Assembly (NCBI RefSeq): GCF_002995495.1
Contig: NZ_PVZV01000008.1
Location: 62,001-126,000 of the forward strand
Reading direction: 5' to 3'
Origin: Actinocorallia populi
GTDB taxonomy: Bacteria; Actinomycetota; Actinomycetes; Streptosporangiales; Streptosporangiaceae
DNA length: 64,000 nucleotides
How positions within the stretch are numbered: position 1 is the first letter of the stretch; each line of letters begins with the position of its first letter. The translations under genes were made by a program, and so were the position numbers. Positions 1 to 8,269 of this stretch are shown in pieces. The notes under the pieces were generated by a model. That model worked only from the letters and a program-made list of their open reading frames with translations. It was not told the origin of the DNA and ran no database searches.

Positions 1-475
1 TGTCGACCACCAGGCCGTCCGGACGGAGCGCGTCGGTCAGCGCGGGGCGCCACACGCCGGCCAGCGCCCCCAGGGGCGGCAGCCTCACCCCCATGGCCAG
101 CCGGTAGGGCGGCACGCGGTCGTCCGCGCCCAGCGCCCCCCACAGCCCCGAGAAGATCACCACCTTGGCGCGTGCCGCGTCGTCCAGCTCGTCCAGGCGC
201 AAGTGGTCGTACAGGACGCCCGTGTAGAGCGCGCGGGCGGGCAGGGCGGGGGCTTCGCGCAGCTGCCTGTTGCGGGCCAGGGAGTCCTTCTGCCCCTCGG
301 AGAGGCCCAGAGTCTCCAGAGCCGCCTTCTCGGGGCCCTGGCAGAGGCCGATGAGGGCGGAGAGCACGCGCTCCCGTACGGGCGTCAGGGCGGGACGGGA
401 GAGGGCCTCCAGGGCCAGCTCGGGGCCGTCGCCCGCGGCGGCCTTGCCCTCGGAGGGCGGAAGCAGGATGAGCAC
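1..475 (-). CDS. yaaA: YaaA family peroxide-stress protein (partial, C-terminus beyond window)
   Basis: The gene runs off the left window edge, so only about the first 158 residues are visible. From a GTG at 475 the protein begins VLILLPPSEGKA, the hallmark N-terminus of the YaaA/DUF328 family. Further on it has VVIFSGLWGAL and DRVPPYRLAM, also family blocks. In E. coli YaaA limits free iron and DNA damage during hydrogen peroxide stress and binds DNA; the actinobacterial protein is assumed to act similarly. It is the last visible gene of a minus-strand stretch and is separated from the upstream small zinc protein by two strong hairpins (541-615). Family assignment is firm; the start is inferred from the conserved N-terminus. 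Confidence 0.85.
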   Translation of the reverse strand, partial: MLILLPPSEGKAAAGDGPELALEALSRPALTPVRERVLSALIGLCQGPEKAALETLGLSEGQKDSLARNRQLREAPALPARALYTGVLYDHLRLDELDDAARAKVVIFSGLWGALGADDRVPPYRLAMGVRLPPLGALAGVWRPALTDALRPDGLVVD

Positions 476-540
476 GCGGTGATTATGCCGGTCCTTCGTC
501 CCGGGGCGTCCCGGCGGCGTCCCGGGGGCCCCGGAATGCG

Positions 541-615
541 GCGACGGAGGACCGCCCGTGTGGAGCGGTCCTCCGACGACGGAGGACCGCCCGTGTGGAG
601 CGGTCCTCCGTCGTC
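541..615. terminator. Tandemly duplicated hairpin (double intrinsic terminator-like element)
   Basis: Two copies of a 35-bp-period unit each form a hairpin with arms GGAGGACCGC and GCGGTCCTCC and a 9-nt loop (546-574 and 581-609). The second copy is extended to a 16-bp perfect stem, GACGACGGAGGACCGC at 575-590 against 600-615. No clear U-tract follows on either strand. It sits in the gap downstream of the minus-strand DUF7455 gene, so termination or transcript protection for that gene is the likely role. Confidence 0.6.
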
Positions 616-641
616 ACCAGTGTTTCGTGAGGCCGGCGTCC

Positions 642-869
642 TTAGGAGTGGTCCTCGCCGCGGAGTCGGTTCTCGATCAGCTTGTCGGTCTCGTCGTGGA
701 TTTCCGCCCCCGAAGCACGGAGGGTCTCTCCGTACTTGCGGCCGTGGTGAGCGCAGAACAAGAGATCGGCGCCACCCGCAAGAGTCGCGCGGACGTAGGC
801 CTGGGCCCCACAACGATCGCAGCGGTCCTGCGCGGTGAGCGGCTTGGTCGGGGCAAGGGTTCCAGTCAC
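642..869 (-). CDS. DUF7455-type small zinc-binding protein
   Basis: A 75-residue protein with CDRCGAQAYV near the N-terminus and FCAHHGRKY in the middle. Together these give a CxxC plus C-x2-H pattern that looks like a small zinc ribbon. It matches a short actinobacterial family often found directly beside the second gyrase/topoisomerase B gene, as here (divergent from parE). The acidic C-terminal half (EIHDETDKLIENR) is also typical. Function is unknown; the zinc site and the conserved neighbourhood suggest a regulatory or nucleic-acid role, which is inference only. The ATG at 869 is preceded by a purine-rich stretch. Confidence 0.75.
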   Translation of the reverse strand: MTGTLAPTKPLTAQDRCDRCGAQAYVRATLAGGADLLFCAHHGRKYGETLRASGAEIHDETDKLIENRLRGEDHS

Positions 870-1284
870 GGCACCTTCCTCTGTACTCGGGGGTCGGTAC
901 TTAGGAGAACATCTAACCCGACCTGGGCGTTCCCAAAACCTCTTCCGCTACGCCGACAGCAGAACGCCCCACAACGTGACCCGGGTCACACCCGTGGATG
1001 ATCATCCCGTGCCCGGCGCTTTGCGCGGTGCTGAAGCGGCCCGGATCCCCCGTCCGGCGGGCGTATCCGAGAATAGGGCCGCGGCCCCCCGAAGGTGGTG
1101 ACCTCCGCGCCCCGGAACACGCGTCCTTGAGGCGGAGGATGGTCATAGGGTGCAGTCGAGGACGAAATCTTCGGAGCCCGCGGGTGCGCAGCGCGATCCG
1201 TCAGGACGCTCCTGTGTCCGTCCTAAGGGGTACAGTCTTGCGACGAACACTGCAAAGCATGTTCGAATGTGTTGAGGAGCACCG
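870..1284. other. Divergent intergenic region between DUF7455 and parE
   Basis: These 415 bp separate two divergent genes, so they must hold both promoters. I see no convincing ORF and no strong hairpin. A GAGGAG ribosome-binding site lies at 1274-1279, just before the TTG start of parE. Individual promoter elements cannot be placed with confidence. Confidence 0.5.
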
Positions 1285-3369
1285 TTGACCACCGCCGCTG
1301 TCGAGGAAAACGTGGACACCACCGGGTACTCCGCCCGGCACCTGTCGGTGCTGGAGGGGCTGGAGGCCGTGCGCAAGCGGCCCGGCATGTACATCGGGTC
1401 CACCGACAGCAGGGGCCTGATCCACTGCCTCTGGGAGATCGTCGACAACTGCGTGGACGAGGCGCTCGCGGGCCACTGCTCGAAGATCTCCGTGGTGCTG
1501 CACGCCGACGGCTCCTGCTCGGTGGCCGACAACGGGCGCGGCATCCCGGTGGACCTGGAGCCCAAGACCAAGCTGCCCGGCGTCGAGCTGGTCATGACGC
1601 GGCTGCACGCGGGCGGCAAGTTCGGCGGCGTCTCCTACACCGCCTCGGGCGGCCTGCACGGCGTGGGCGCCTCGGTGGTGAACGCGCTGTCGGCGCGGCT
1701 GGACGTCGAGGTCGACCGCTCCGGGTACACCCACCACATCTCCTTCCGGCGCGGCCTGCCCGGCGTCTTCTCCGCCGACGGCCCCACCGCCTCGTTCCGC
1801 AAGAAGTCCGGCGTCCGCGAGGGGGAGAAGATCCCCCGCACCCGCACCGGCACCCGGGTGCGGTTCTGGCCGGACTTCCAGATCTTCCTCAAGGACGCCA
1901 CGATCTCCACCGATCTGGTGCTCGACCGCATGCGCCAGACGGCGTTCCTGGTGCCGGGCCTGGAGATCACCGTCACCGACGAGCGCGTCGAGGGGACGCT
2001 GCACGAGAAGTTCCGGTTCGACGGCGGCATCAGCGAGTTCACCACCTTCCTGGCATCCGACCCGCCGATCTGCGACGTGCTGCGCATCCAGGGCCGCGGC
2101 CACTTCACCGAGACCGTGCCGGTCCTGGACGACCTGGGCCACCTGGTGCCCACCGACGTCGAGCGCGACCTGGAGGTCGACGTCGCGCTGCGCTGGGGGA
2201 CGGGCTACGACACCGTGGTCCGCAGCTTCGTCAACGTCATCGCCACCCCCAAGCACGGCACCCACGTGCAGGGCTTCGACAAGGCGCTGGTGCGGGTGGT
2301 CAACGAGCAGCTGCGGGCCGTCAAGCTGCTGCGCAACAGCGACGACAACGTCTTCAAGGACGACATCCTCGAGGGCATGACGGCCGTGGTCACCGTCCGG
2401 CTGCCCGAACCGCAGTTCGAGGGCCAGACCAAGGAGATCCTGGGCACCTCCGACGCCACCCGCATCGTCAACCAGGTCGTCGGCAGGCAGCTCAAGGAGA
2501 TCTTCGACAACCCCGGCAAGGCGCAGAAGCAGCAGCTGCGCACCGTCCTGGAGAAGATCGTCGCGGCGGCCAAGGCGCGGATCGCCGCCCGCACCCAGCG
2601 CGACACCCAGCGGCGCAAGACCGCCCTGGAGTCCTCGGCGCTGCCGGCCAAACTGGTGGACTGCCGCACCACCGACGACCGCAGCGAGCTGTTCATCGTC
2701 GAGGGGGACTCGGCGCTGGGCACCGCCAAACTGGCGCGCAACTCCGAGTTCCAGGCGCTGCTGCCGATCCGGGGCAAGATCCTCAACGTGCAGAAGTCGT
2801 CGGTCGCCGACATGCTGAAGAACACCGAGTGCGCGGCGATCATCCAGGTGGTCGGGGCGGGCTCGGGCCGCTCCTTCGACGTGGACTCCGCCCGCTACGG
2901 CAAGATCATCCTGATGGCGGACGCCGACGTCGACGGCGCGCACATCCGCTGCCTGCTGCTGACCCTGCTGCACCGCTACATGCGGCCGATGATCGAGGCG
3001 GGCCGGGTCTACGCCGCCGTCCCGCCCCTGCACCGCATCCAGCTGATCAACCCCAAGCGGGGCCAGGAGAAGTACATCTACTGCTACTCCGACGCCGAGA
3101 TGCGCCGCAAGCTGGTGGAGCTCGAGCGCAAGGGCGTGCGCTGGAAGGAGCCCCCCCAGCGCTACAAGGGCCTGGGCGAGATGGACGCCGACCAGCTGGC
3201 CGAGACGACCATGGACCCCCGCCACCGCACGCTGCGCCGCATCCGCATCGAGGACGCCGCCGAGGCCGACCGCATGTTCGACCTCCTCATGGGCAGCGAG
3301 GTGCCTCCGCGCCGCCAGTTCATCATCGCGGGCGCCTCGGAGATCGACGAGAGCCGCATCGACACCTGA
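1285..3369 (+). CDS. parE: Type IIA topoisomerase ATPase subunit (topoisomerase IV subunit B / second GyrB)
   Basis: The 694-residue protein has the GHKL ATPase fold: KRPGMYIGS near residue 32, EIVDNCVDEA (catalytic-base Glu region, 51-60) and DNGRGIP (82-88). The TOPRIM domain follows with EGDSA (about 473-477) and the metal-binding MADADVDGAH (about 546), and the C-terminus has the conserved RYKGLGEMD block. It hydrolyses ATP to drive DNA strand passage together with the A subunit, here at 9514-11991 on the other strand. The start is a TTG with GAGGAG 5 nt upstream. In Streptomyces-type genomes a second gyrB/gyrA-like pair occurs alongside the replication-linked gyrase genes and is usually called topoisomerase IV. 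Calling it ParE rather than GyrB rests on this neighbourhood and the absence of dnaA/recF nearby. Confidence 0.9.
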   Translation: MTTAAVEENVDTTGYSARHLSVLEGLEAVRKRPGMYIGSTDSRGLIHCLWEIVDNCVDEALAGHCSKISVVLHADGSCSVADNGRGIPVDLEPKTKLPGVELVMTRLHAGGKFGGVSYTASGGLHGVGASVVNALSARLDVEVDRSGYTHHISFRRGLPGVFSADGPTASFRKKSGVREGEKIPRTRTGTRVRFWPDFQIFLKDATISTDLVLDRMRQTAFLVPGLEITVTDERVEGTLHEKFRFDGGISEFTTFLASDPPICDVLRIQGRGHFTETVPVLDDLGHLVPTDVERDLEVDVALRWGTGYDTVVRSFVNVIATPKHGTHVQGFDKALVRVVNEQLRAVKLLRNSDDNVFKDDILEGMTAVVTVRLPEPQFEGQTKEILGTSDATRIVNQVVGRQLKEIFDNPGKAQKQQLRTVLEKIVAAAKARIAARTQRDTQRRKTALESSALPAKLVDCRTTDDRSELFIVEGDSALGTAKLARNSEFQALLPIRGKILNVQKSSVADMLKNTECAAIIQVVGAGSGRSFDVDSARYGKIILMADADVDGAHIRCLLLTLLHRYMRPMIEAGRVYAAVPPLHRIQLINPKRGQEKYIYCYSDAEMRRKLVELERKGVRWKEPPQRYKGLGEMDADQLAETTMDPRHRTLRRIRIEDAAEADRMFDLLMGSEVPPRRQFIIAGASEIDESRIDT

Positions 3370-3375
3370 GCCGGC

Positions 3376-3942
3376 TCAGTCCTCGAACTCCTCGGGGCGC
3401 CACTTGATGCCGCAGCCCAGGCTCGGCCGGTGCGGCTCGGGCACGGGTTCTCCGGCCAGGACGAGGTCGAGGGCGGCGCGCAGGCTCGCGCCGTCCGCCG
3501 GCACGTCGTTGGACGGTCGGGCCCCGTCGAACTCGCCCCGGTAGGCGAGCCTGCGGCCCGCGTCGTACAGGAAGAAGTCGGGCGTGCACGCCGCCCGGTA
3601 GGCGCGGGCGACGTCCTGGGAGTCGTCGTACAGGTACGGGAAGGCGAAACCGGCGCGTTCGGCCTGCCGGGCCAGGTTGGAAGGGGAGTCGTCCGGGTAG
3701 GTGCGGATGTCGTTGGAGCAGATCCCCACGGCCGCCAGCCCCCTGGCCGCGTACTCGGCCGTCAACGTCCCCAGGCCCTTCTCGATGCGCCTGACGTAGG
3801 GGCAGTGGTTGGACAGGAAGACCACGAGCAGCGCCGGGGCGCCGGCGAAGTCACCCGGCGTGACCGGCGTTCCGTCGGTCGCGGGCAGCGTGAAGTCCGG
3901 TGCGGGCGTCCCCAGCGGGACGAGGAACGAGGAAATGGCCAT
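3376..3942 (-). CDS. Thioredoxin-fold / AhpC-TSA family redox protein with a single-Cys CPYV motif
   Basis: A 188-residue cytosolic protein with the peroxiredoxin/thioredoxin-like start (GTPAPDFTLPATDG) and the motif SNHCPYVRR at the usual active-site position. Where thioredoxins have CxxC this has C-P-Y-V, so there is one active-site cysteine; another Cys is in GICSNDIRTYP and a third near the C-terminus (SLGCGIKW). The pattern is that of the 'thioredoxin family protein' group with HCPYV and an SNDxxxYPDDSP block. A redox or peroxide-reducing role is likely but the substrate is unknown. It converges on parE with a 6-bp gap. Confidence 0.75.
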   Translation of the reverse strand: MAISSFLVPLGTPAPDFTLPATDGTPVTPGDFAGAPALLVVFLSNHCPYVRRIEKGLGTLTAEYAARGLAAVGICSNDIRTYPDDSPSNLARQAERAGFAFPYLYDDSQDVARAYRAACTPDFFLYDAGRRLAYRGEFDGARPSNDVPADGASLRAALDLVLAGEPVPEPHRPSLGCGIKWRPEEFED

Positions 3943-4034
3943 GGCTCCATCGTGTCACCGCCGGGGCATCCCCCTCTCCGGCGCCCGTGCTAACGCTTGG
4001 TAGCCTGCAGGCCCACCCCCGGAGGAGGTTCCCC

Positions 4035-4397
4035 ATGCCCAGCCAGGAACAGATGAAGGCAGCCCTGCAGTCCTACGTCGACGGTTTCGCCAAGGGCGAC
4101 CCCGAGTCCGTCATCGCCCTCTTCGCCGCGGACGCCGTCGTGGAGGACCCCGTCGGAACCCCCGAGAAGCGCGGCGAGGAGATCGCCGAGTTCTACCGCA
4201 ACGCCGTGGGCAGCGGCGCCAAGCTGACCCTCGAAGCCCCCGTCCGCGGCTCGCACGGCTCCGCCGCGGCCATGGCCTTCACCGTCGACATGCCCGGCAT
4301 GAAGATCGCCGTCATCGACGTCTTCACCTTCGACGACGCCGGAAAGGTCACCAGCATGCGCGCCTACTGGGGCCCCGAGGACATCACCCAGTCCTGA
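4035..4397 (+). CDS. SnoaL/NTF2-like steroid delta-isomerase-type protein
   Basis: 120 residues with a strong GGAGGAGG ribosome-binding site 6 nt before the ATG. The sequence begins with a helical segment, LQSYVDGFAKGDPESVIALFAADAVVEDPVG, then ends FTFDDAGKVTSMRAYWGPED. This is the classic NTF2-fold order seen in SnoaL, ketosteroid isomerases and limonene-epoxide hydrolases. The acidic residues in the cavity-forming strands fit an isomerase or hydrolase. The substrate cannot be deduced. It is transcribed alone, with an intrinsic terminator about 180 bp downstream. Confidence 0.75.
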   Translation: MPSQEQMKAALQSYVDGFAKGDPESVIALFAADAVVEDPVGTPEKRGEEIAEFYRNAVGSGAKLTLEAPVRGSHGSAAAMAFTVDMPGMKIAVIDVFTFDDAGKVTSMRAYWGPEDITQS

Positions 4398-4527
4398 CCG
4401 GGAAGGGGCCGCCCACAGCCCTCTGCGGTGAGCCCGGTCTCCGGCTCACACCATGGACACCTCGATCCGGCTACGGGACCAGGGGCGGCCGCCCGCCCCG
4501 CCCGGCAGAGCCCGACGATCCCTTCGG

Positions 4528-4570
4528 TGCCGGGTGTGCCGGGTGTGCCGGGTGTGCCGGGTGTGCCGGG
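4528..4570. repeat. 9-bp tandem repeat (TGCCGGGTG), about 4.5 copies
   Basis: A perfect 9-bp unit is repeated head to tail between the SnoaL-like gene and its downstream terminator. It lies in no supported gene. It is probably a slippage-prone minisatellite. Confidence 0.85.
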
Positions 4571-4579
4571 GAACAGGAC

Positions 4580-4614
4580 GGCGGAGATCTTCGAGCCGGT
4601 GATCTCCGCCTTTT
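4580..4614 (+). terminator. Intrinsic terminator after the SnoaL-like gene
   Basis: Arms GGCGGAGATC (4580-4589) and GATCTCCGCC (4601-4610) pair perfectly around an 11-nt loop and are followed by TTTT on the plus strand. This is a textbook factor-independent terminator for the upstream plus-strand gene. The rest of the 4398-4833 gap shows only the 9-bp repeat and nothing else recognisable. Confidence 0.8.
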
Positions 4615-4833
4615 GAGGTGCCGGAATGCTCTCCGGCTCTTCGCGGGCCGCGCTTTTCGGCGATTCCCCCGGCCCGGTGGGTCGCGGGCGGGCGGCGACC
4701 GCCTCCGAGCGGGCCCCTTCGCCCGCCGGACGCCCGCGTTTCCCGCCCTCCACGGGGAGGGACCGGCGGCTCCTCGGCGCCCGGTGGCCCTGTGGACGGG
4801 GTCCGAGCGGATGGCTTCGGTGCTCGGGCGGGC

Positions 4834-6483
4834 TCAGGCGCGGGTGAGGGAGAACTCGCTGAAGACGGCGACGGTGTCGGGGGAGTCGGGCGGGTCGTGG
4901 CCGACGAGGACTCCCACGGCGCCCGAGGCGTGGGGGGCGTCGGTGTCGGTGACGTCGGCGACCTTGCGGCCGTCGACCCACATGATGAGGCGGGTGGCGC
5001 CGGGGGAGACCCAGCACAGGCCCTGGATGGTGTGGTAGGTCTCGCCGAGGCCGGGAGAGATGCCGGTGGCCAGGGGGAAGCGGCTGCCGCCATCGGCCTT
5101 GTAGAGGGTGACGGCGCCGTCCCGGCGGACCGTGAACGCGTAGCCGCCGTCGAAGCCCCGGCCCAGGCAGTAGACGCCGACCTGGCCGGACTCCCGCGTG
5201 CTGGCGAAACGGGCGCGGGCCGTCACCAGCAGGCGCTCGGGCAGGACGCCGACCGTGGGGCCGGAGAAGAAGACCAGGTAGCCCGAGGTGGTGGAGACGG
5301 TGTAGGTGCCGTCCTCGGACCTGCTCTGCTCGCCCTGGGTCCAGCCGTACTCCTTTTGCGGGAAGGCCGTGGCGGGGAGGACCTGCTCGAGCGGCCGCGG
5401 CGGGATGTCGAGGTCCTCCCCGGCCGCCACCTCCCGGACGGACGGCCGTTCCAGGCCGTCCAGGAGGCCGCGGGTCAGGCCCGCCGTGGCGGCGATCGCC
5501 AGCAGGACGGCCGCCGCGGCGGCGACCAGCGGCCTGTGCGCGTGCAGGGACGGCAACGATCGCGGCCGGGGGCGCTGCCGGAGGCCGCCGGGCTCCGTCG
5601 GCACGCCGCGGACACCGGGGGCGCGCCGGCTGACCAGTTCGTCGAGCAGTGCCTGGGCGGTGGGCCTGCGTTCGGGATCCTTGTCGAGGGCGCGTGCCAC
5701 GAGGTCGTGCAGCGGGCCTTGCAACCCGTCCAGGGAGGGGTCCAGGTGGACGACCCGGTAGGCGATCTCGGCGAGGGTGCCGGAGCCGAACGGCGGGTGG
5801 CCCGAAGCCGCGTAGGCGATCAGCGCGCCCCAGCCGAAGACGTCGCCGGGCGGCCCCACGGGCTGGTGCCGGAACGTCTCCGGGGGCATGAACGACGGGG
5901 TGCCGACGGAGCCCTCGGCGGCGGTCAGCCGGGTGGAGGAGTCGGTGTTGCGGGCGATGCCGAAGTCGATGACGCGGGGTCCGATGGGGGAGAGGAGCAC
6001 GTTCGCGGGCTTGAGGTCGCGGTGGACGATGCCCTCGGCGTGGATCGCGGTCAGCGCGGTGGCGACCCCGACGGCCAGCGCGTCCAGGTCCGCTCCGCGC
6101 AGCGCGCCGCGTTCGGCCACGACCTGCCGGACGGTCGGGCCGGGCACGTACTCGGTGACCACGAACAGCGGGGGGTGGTCGAGCCGGGCGTCCAGGACGG
6201 GGGCGGTGCAGAACGGGCGGACGCGGCGGGCCGCCGCGACCTCGCGCCGGAACCGGGCGCTGAACGTCGGGTCCTCGGTCAGCTCCGGCATGATCACCTT
6301 GACCGCCACGGGCCGCGGCATCGCGGCGGCCGGGTCGCAGGCCAGGTAGACCACTCCCATGCCGCCCGTGCCGAGCCGTCCCAGCAGCCGGTAGCGGCCC
6401 AGGAGGCGGGGATCGTCGGCACGCAGCCGTTCGGGCGGTTCCGGAAGCGATGACGAGACCACGCCGCGGCCCTTCTCGAGCAC
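4834..6483 (-). CDS. Membrane-anchored Ser/Thr protein kinase with extracellular domain
   Basis: 549 residues. The N-terminal Hanks-type kinase has the glycine loop RLGTGGMGVVY (36-46), lysine K62 in VAVKV, catalytic HRDLKPAN (154-161) and DFG (173-175). The activation segment has GSVGTPSFMPPE. After a Pro/Arg-rich juxtamembrane linker a single membrane helix (about 319-337) precedes a roughly 210-residue outer domain. That domain has repeated YTVSTTSGYL- and YHTIQGLCWVSPG-like beta segments resembling a lectin/concanavalin-type sensor fold. This is the usual PknB-like topology: inner kinase, outer sensor. It lacks PASTA repeats, so it is not the cell-wall kinase PknB. The start is a GTG with GAGGAG about 9 nt upstream. 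Ligand and substrates are unknown. Confidence 0.9.
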   Translation of the reverse strand: MLEKGRGVVSSSLPEPPERLRADDPRLLGRYRLLGRLGTGGMGVVYLACDPAAAMPRPVAVKVIMPELTEDPTFSARFRREVAAARRVRPFCTAPVLDARLDHPPLFVVTEYVPGPTVRQVVAERGALRGADLDALAVGVATALTAIHAEGIVHRDLKPANVLLSPIGPRVIDFGIARNTDSSTRLTAAEGSVGTPSFMPPETFRHQPVGPPGDVFGWGALIAYAASGHPPFGSGTLAEIAYRVVHLDPSLDGLQGPLHDLVARALDKDPERRPTAQALLDELVSRRAPGVRGVPTEPGGLRQRPRPRSLPSLHAHRPLVAAAAAVLLAIAATAGLTRGLLDGLERPSVREVAAGEDLDIPPRPLEQVLPATAFPQKEYGWTQGEQSRSEDGTYTVSTTSGYLVFFSGPTVGVLPERLLVTARARFASTRESGQVGVYCLGRGFDGGYAFTVRRDGAVTLYKADGGSRFPLATGISPGLGETYHTIQGLCWVSPGATRLIMWVDGRKVADVTDTDAPHASGAVGVLVGHDPPDSPDTVAVFSEFSLTRA

Positions 6484-6576
6484 CCCGTTGACTCCTCGAG
6501 CGTAACCAGGCGGGCGGCGACGGATTCGGGTGGAAGGCAGGTCTCACCCTTCCGTCACCCCGTCCGCTTCCGGCCA

Positions 6577-7386
6577 CTACCAGCGGGAACGTCGGAATCC
6601 ACCTTCGGAGTCGATCACCTGTCCGGCGACCCAGCGGCCCTCGTCGGAGACCAGCCAGGCGATGAGGCGCGCGGGGTCGTCGGGCTCGCCGTACCGGCCC
6701 TGCGGGAACGCGGCCAGGACCTCGTCCAGGACGCGCCGGTCGCGGTCGGCGGTCTCGGGGCGGAGATAACCGGTGTTCACCGGGCCGGGATTGACGGCGT
6801 TGAGCAGGATGCCCCGCTCGATGAGCTCGTCGGAGACGGTGGCGAGCACTCCCGCGAGCGCGGCCTTGGACGTCGCGTAGGCGACCTCGCCCCGCATCGG
6901 GCCGAGCTGCTGCCCGGAGGTCATCCAGACGACCCGCCCGCCCGGCCGCCCGTCGTGCTGCCGGGCGAAGGCCCGCGTGAGCAGCAGCGTGGCACGCGTG
7001 TTGACCCGCCAGTGCTCGTCCAGCCGGTCCGCGTCGAGCTCCAGCAGCCGGCCGTCGCCCCCGCTGCGCGCCTGGTTGCACACCAGGACGTCCACATGCC
7101 CGAACCGCTCGACCGCCGCGTCCACGACCGCCCGGCTCGCCTCGGCCTCACCGAGATCGGCGCTCATCTCCGCGACGGATGCCCCGGGCGCGGCGTTCCG
7201 GAGCTCGGCGAGGAGCTCCGGAATCTCGTCCGCGCCCCAGGGCTGCAGCCGGTCGTGCGGCTGGAAATGGGTGAGGAACAGGTCGGCGCCCATCATGGCG
7301 AGCCTGCGTGCGATGGCATATCCGATGCCCTGCCGCCTGCTGACGCCGGTGATGAGCGCGACCCGGCCGTGCAACGCCTGCTCCAT
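6577..7386 (-). CDS. Short-chain dehydrogenase/reductase (SDR)
   Basis: 269 residues in a Rossmann fold. The cofactor motif is TGVSRRQGIGYAIA (an extended TGxxxGxG), the structural NNAG position reads VCNQA, and the catalytic block is TSG...YATSK, giving the Ser/Tyr/Lys triad. The C-terminal VNPGPVNTGYL and the closing GQVIDSEGGF are typical of 3-oxoacyl-reductase-like SDRs. The ATG at 7386 lies directly before the Rossmann strand; an in-frame extension upstream to 7536 has no family similarity and is rejected. It is an NAD(P)-dependent oxidoreductase; the substrate is not identifiable from context. Confidence 0.88.
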   Translation of the reverse strand: MEQALHGRVALITGVSRRQGIGYAIARRLAMMGADLFLTHFQPHDRLQPWGADEIPELLAELRNAAPGASVAEMSADLGEAEASRAVVDAAVERFGHVDVLVCNQARSGGDGRLLELDADRLDEHWRVNTRATLLLTRAFARQHDGRPGGRVVWMTSGQQLGPMRGEVAYATSKAALAGVLATVSDELIERGILLNAVNPGPVNTGYLRPETADRDRRVLDEVLAAFPQGRYGEPDDPARLIAWLVSDEGRWVAGQVIDSEGGFRRSRW

Positions 7387-7567
7387 GAGTTCTTGATAAC
7401 CGGAAGGCGTACCGGGGCTCAACTTGTTTTCCGGCCCGGGCCGAGGAGCCTGCCCCGGTCCCCTCAGAGGCGGCGCAGTGCACCGGCGGCAGGCTCCATC
7501 TTCTTTCGTTCTTCGCTCCGAGGGTACTGAATGCATACTTTATCGGAGCTCGTGCATTGGCTTTGTG

Positions 7568-7906
7568 CTAAGGCAGCAGCATAAAGCTCTTGCCGGTCGC
7601 ACGCAGGACGGCCGCGCCCGGCCAGACGTCAACGTATTGGAAAAGGCTGGTGGAGCACTCGTCGTCCTTGAATATCCGAAGAACCCTGCCGGTGCCGTTT
7701 TTGATGGGGGCGCCCTTGTAGAAGTAGCACCGGCCCGCGGCCGGGCGTACGTACCTCTTCTTGCCCACGTAGATGATCCCGTCCACCCTCCTCGCGATCG
7801 AACTGGCGGCGCTGTTCGCCGCCTCGGCGTGGACGACTCCGGGGACGAGGGTTGCGAGAATTCCGGCAGTGGCGAGGGCGCCGAGCGCTTGGGTGGCGAG
7901 CCGCAT
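7568..7906 (-). CDS. Small secreted protein of unknown function
   Basis: 112 residues with GGGAGGA upstream of the ATG at 7906. The N-terminus MRLATQALGALATAGIL...VVHA is a signal peptide, with a likely signal-peptidase cut after VHA. The mature domain of about 85 residues has two cysteines (RCYFYKG and DDECSTS) that could form one disulfide outside the cell, plus basic strands. I do not recognise a family. Base composition here is less GC-rich than in neighbouring genes, and the region upstream (7907-8269) is distinctly AT-richer, which hints at acquired DNA. Confidence 0.6.
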   Translation of the reverse strand: MRLATQALGALATAGILATLVPGVVHAEAANSAASSIARRVDGIIYVGKKRYVRPAAGRCYFYKGAPIKNGTGRVLRIFKDDECSTSLFQYVDVWPGAAVLRATGKSFMLLP

Positions 7907-8269
7907 TGAGTGTCCTCCCGTTGCGTATTCGGATGCCGTGATCGACATCCGGCTATCACGTACCGTAGTTAAGCAGATGTGCTTAGTCACTCCCGGTTGC
8001 CTCTGGATGGGGCAAAGTTGGAGTCAAGAAGCATGAAGAATTGGAAAAGAGAAGGGCTTTGAGATGGTAAACATCTTACTTTTCCGTCAAGTCGGGCGTT
8101 TCGCTCCCGTGGTGGCGGTGCTGTTTCTGCTAATCCGTTTTGGGAATGGTGTGATTTTTGGTGGGCATTGAGCTATGTGGCGATTGTCTGGTTTGGAGAA
8201 TATTCCCGATAGTGAAACGGTAGATCTTTCCAGTGGTTGCTTATCCGGTGAGCGGCGTCCGAAAACATT
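7907..8269. other. AT-richer non-coding stretch
   Basis: About 360 bp between the secreted protein gene and the HTH regulator. It has runs such as TTTTGGGAATGG and GGAAAAGAGAAGGG that stand out against the GC-rich surroundings. No credible ORF with actinobacterial codon use is present. It holds the promoter of the secreted protein gene, and it may be a remnant of transferred DNA. Confidence 0.5.

Noticed and set aside
1201-3225. Very long minus-strand open frame opposite parE
   Set aside because: High-GC third-position bias opens long antisense frames. The translation is low-complexity (Ala/Gly/His/Val/Arg) with no domain, while the plus strand encodes a full topoisomerase.
4364-7081. 905-residue minus-strand frame overlapping the kinase and SDR
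   Set aside because: It is a shifted frame of two real genes; composition is Pro/Arg-rich and no motif is present.
6577-7536. SDR start at 7536
   Set aside because: The extra 50 residues are unrelated to the family; the ATG at 7386 precedes the Rossmann strand.
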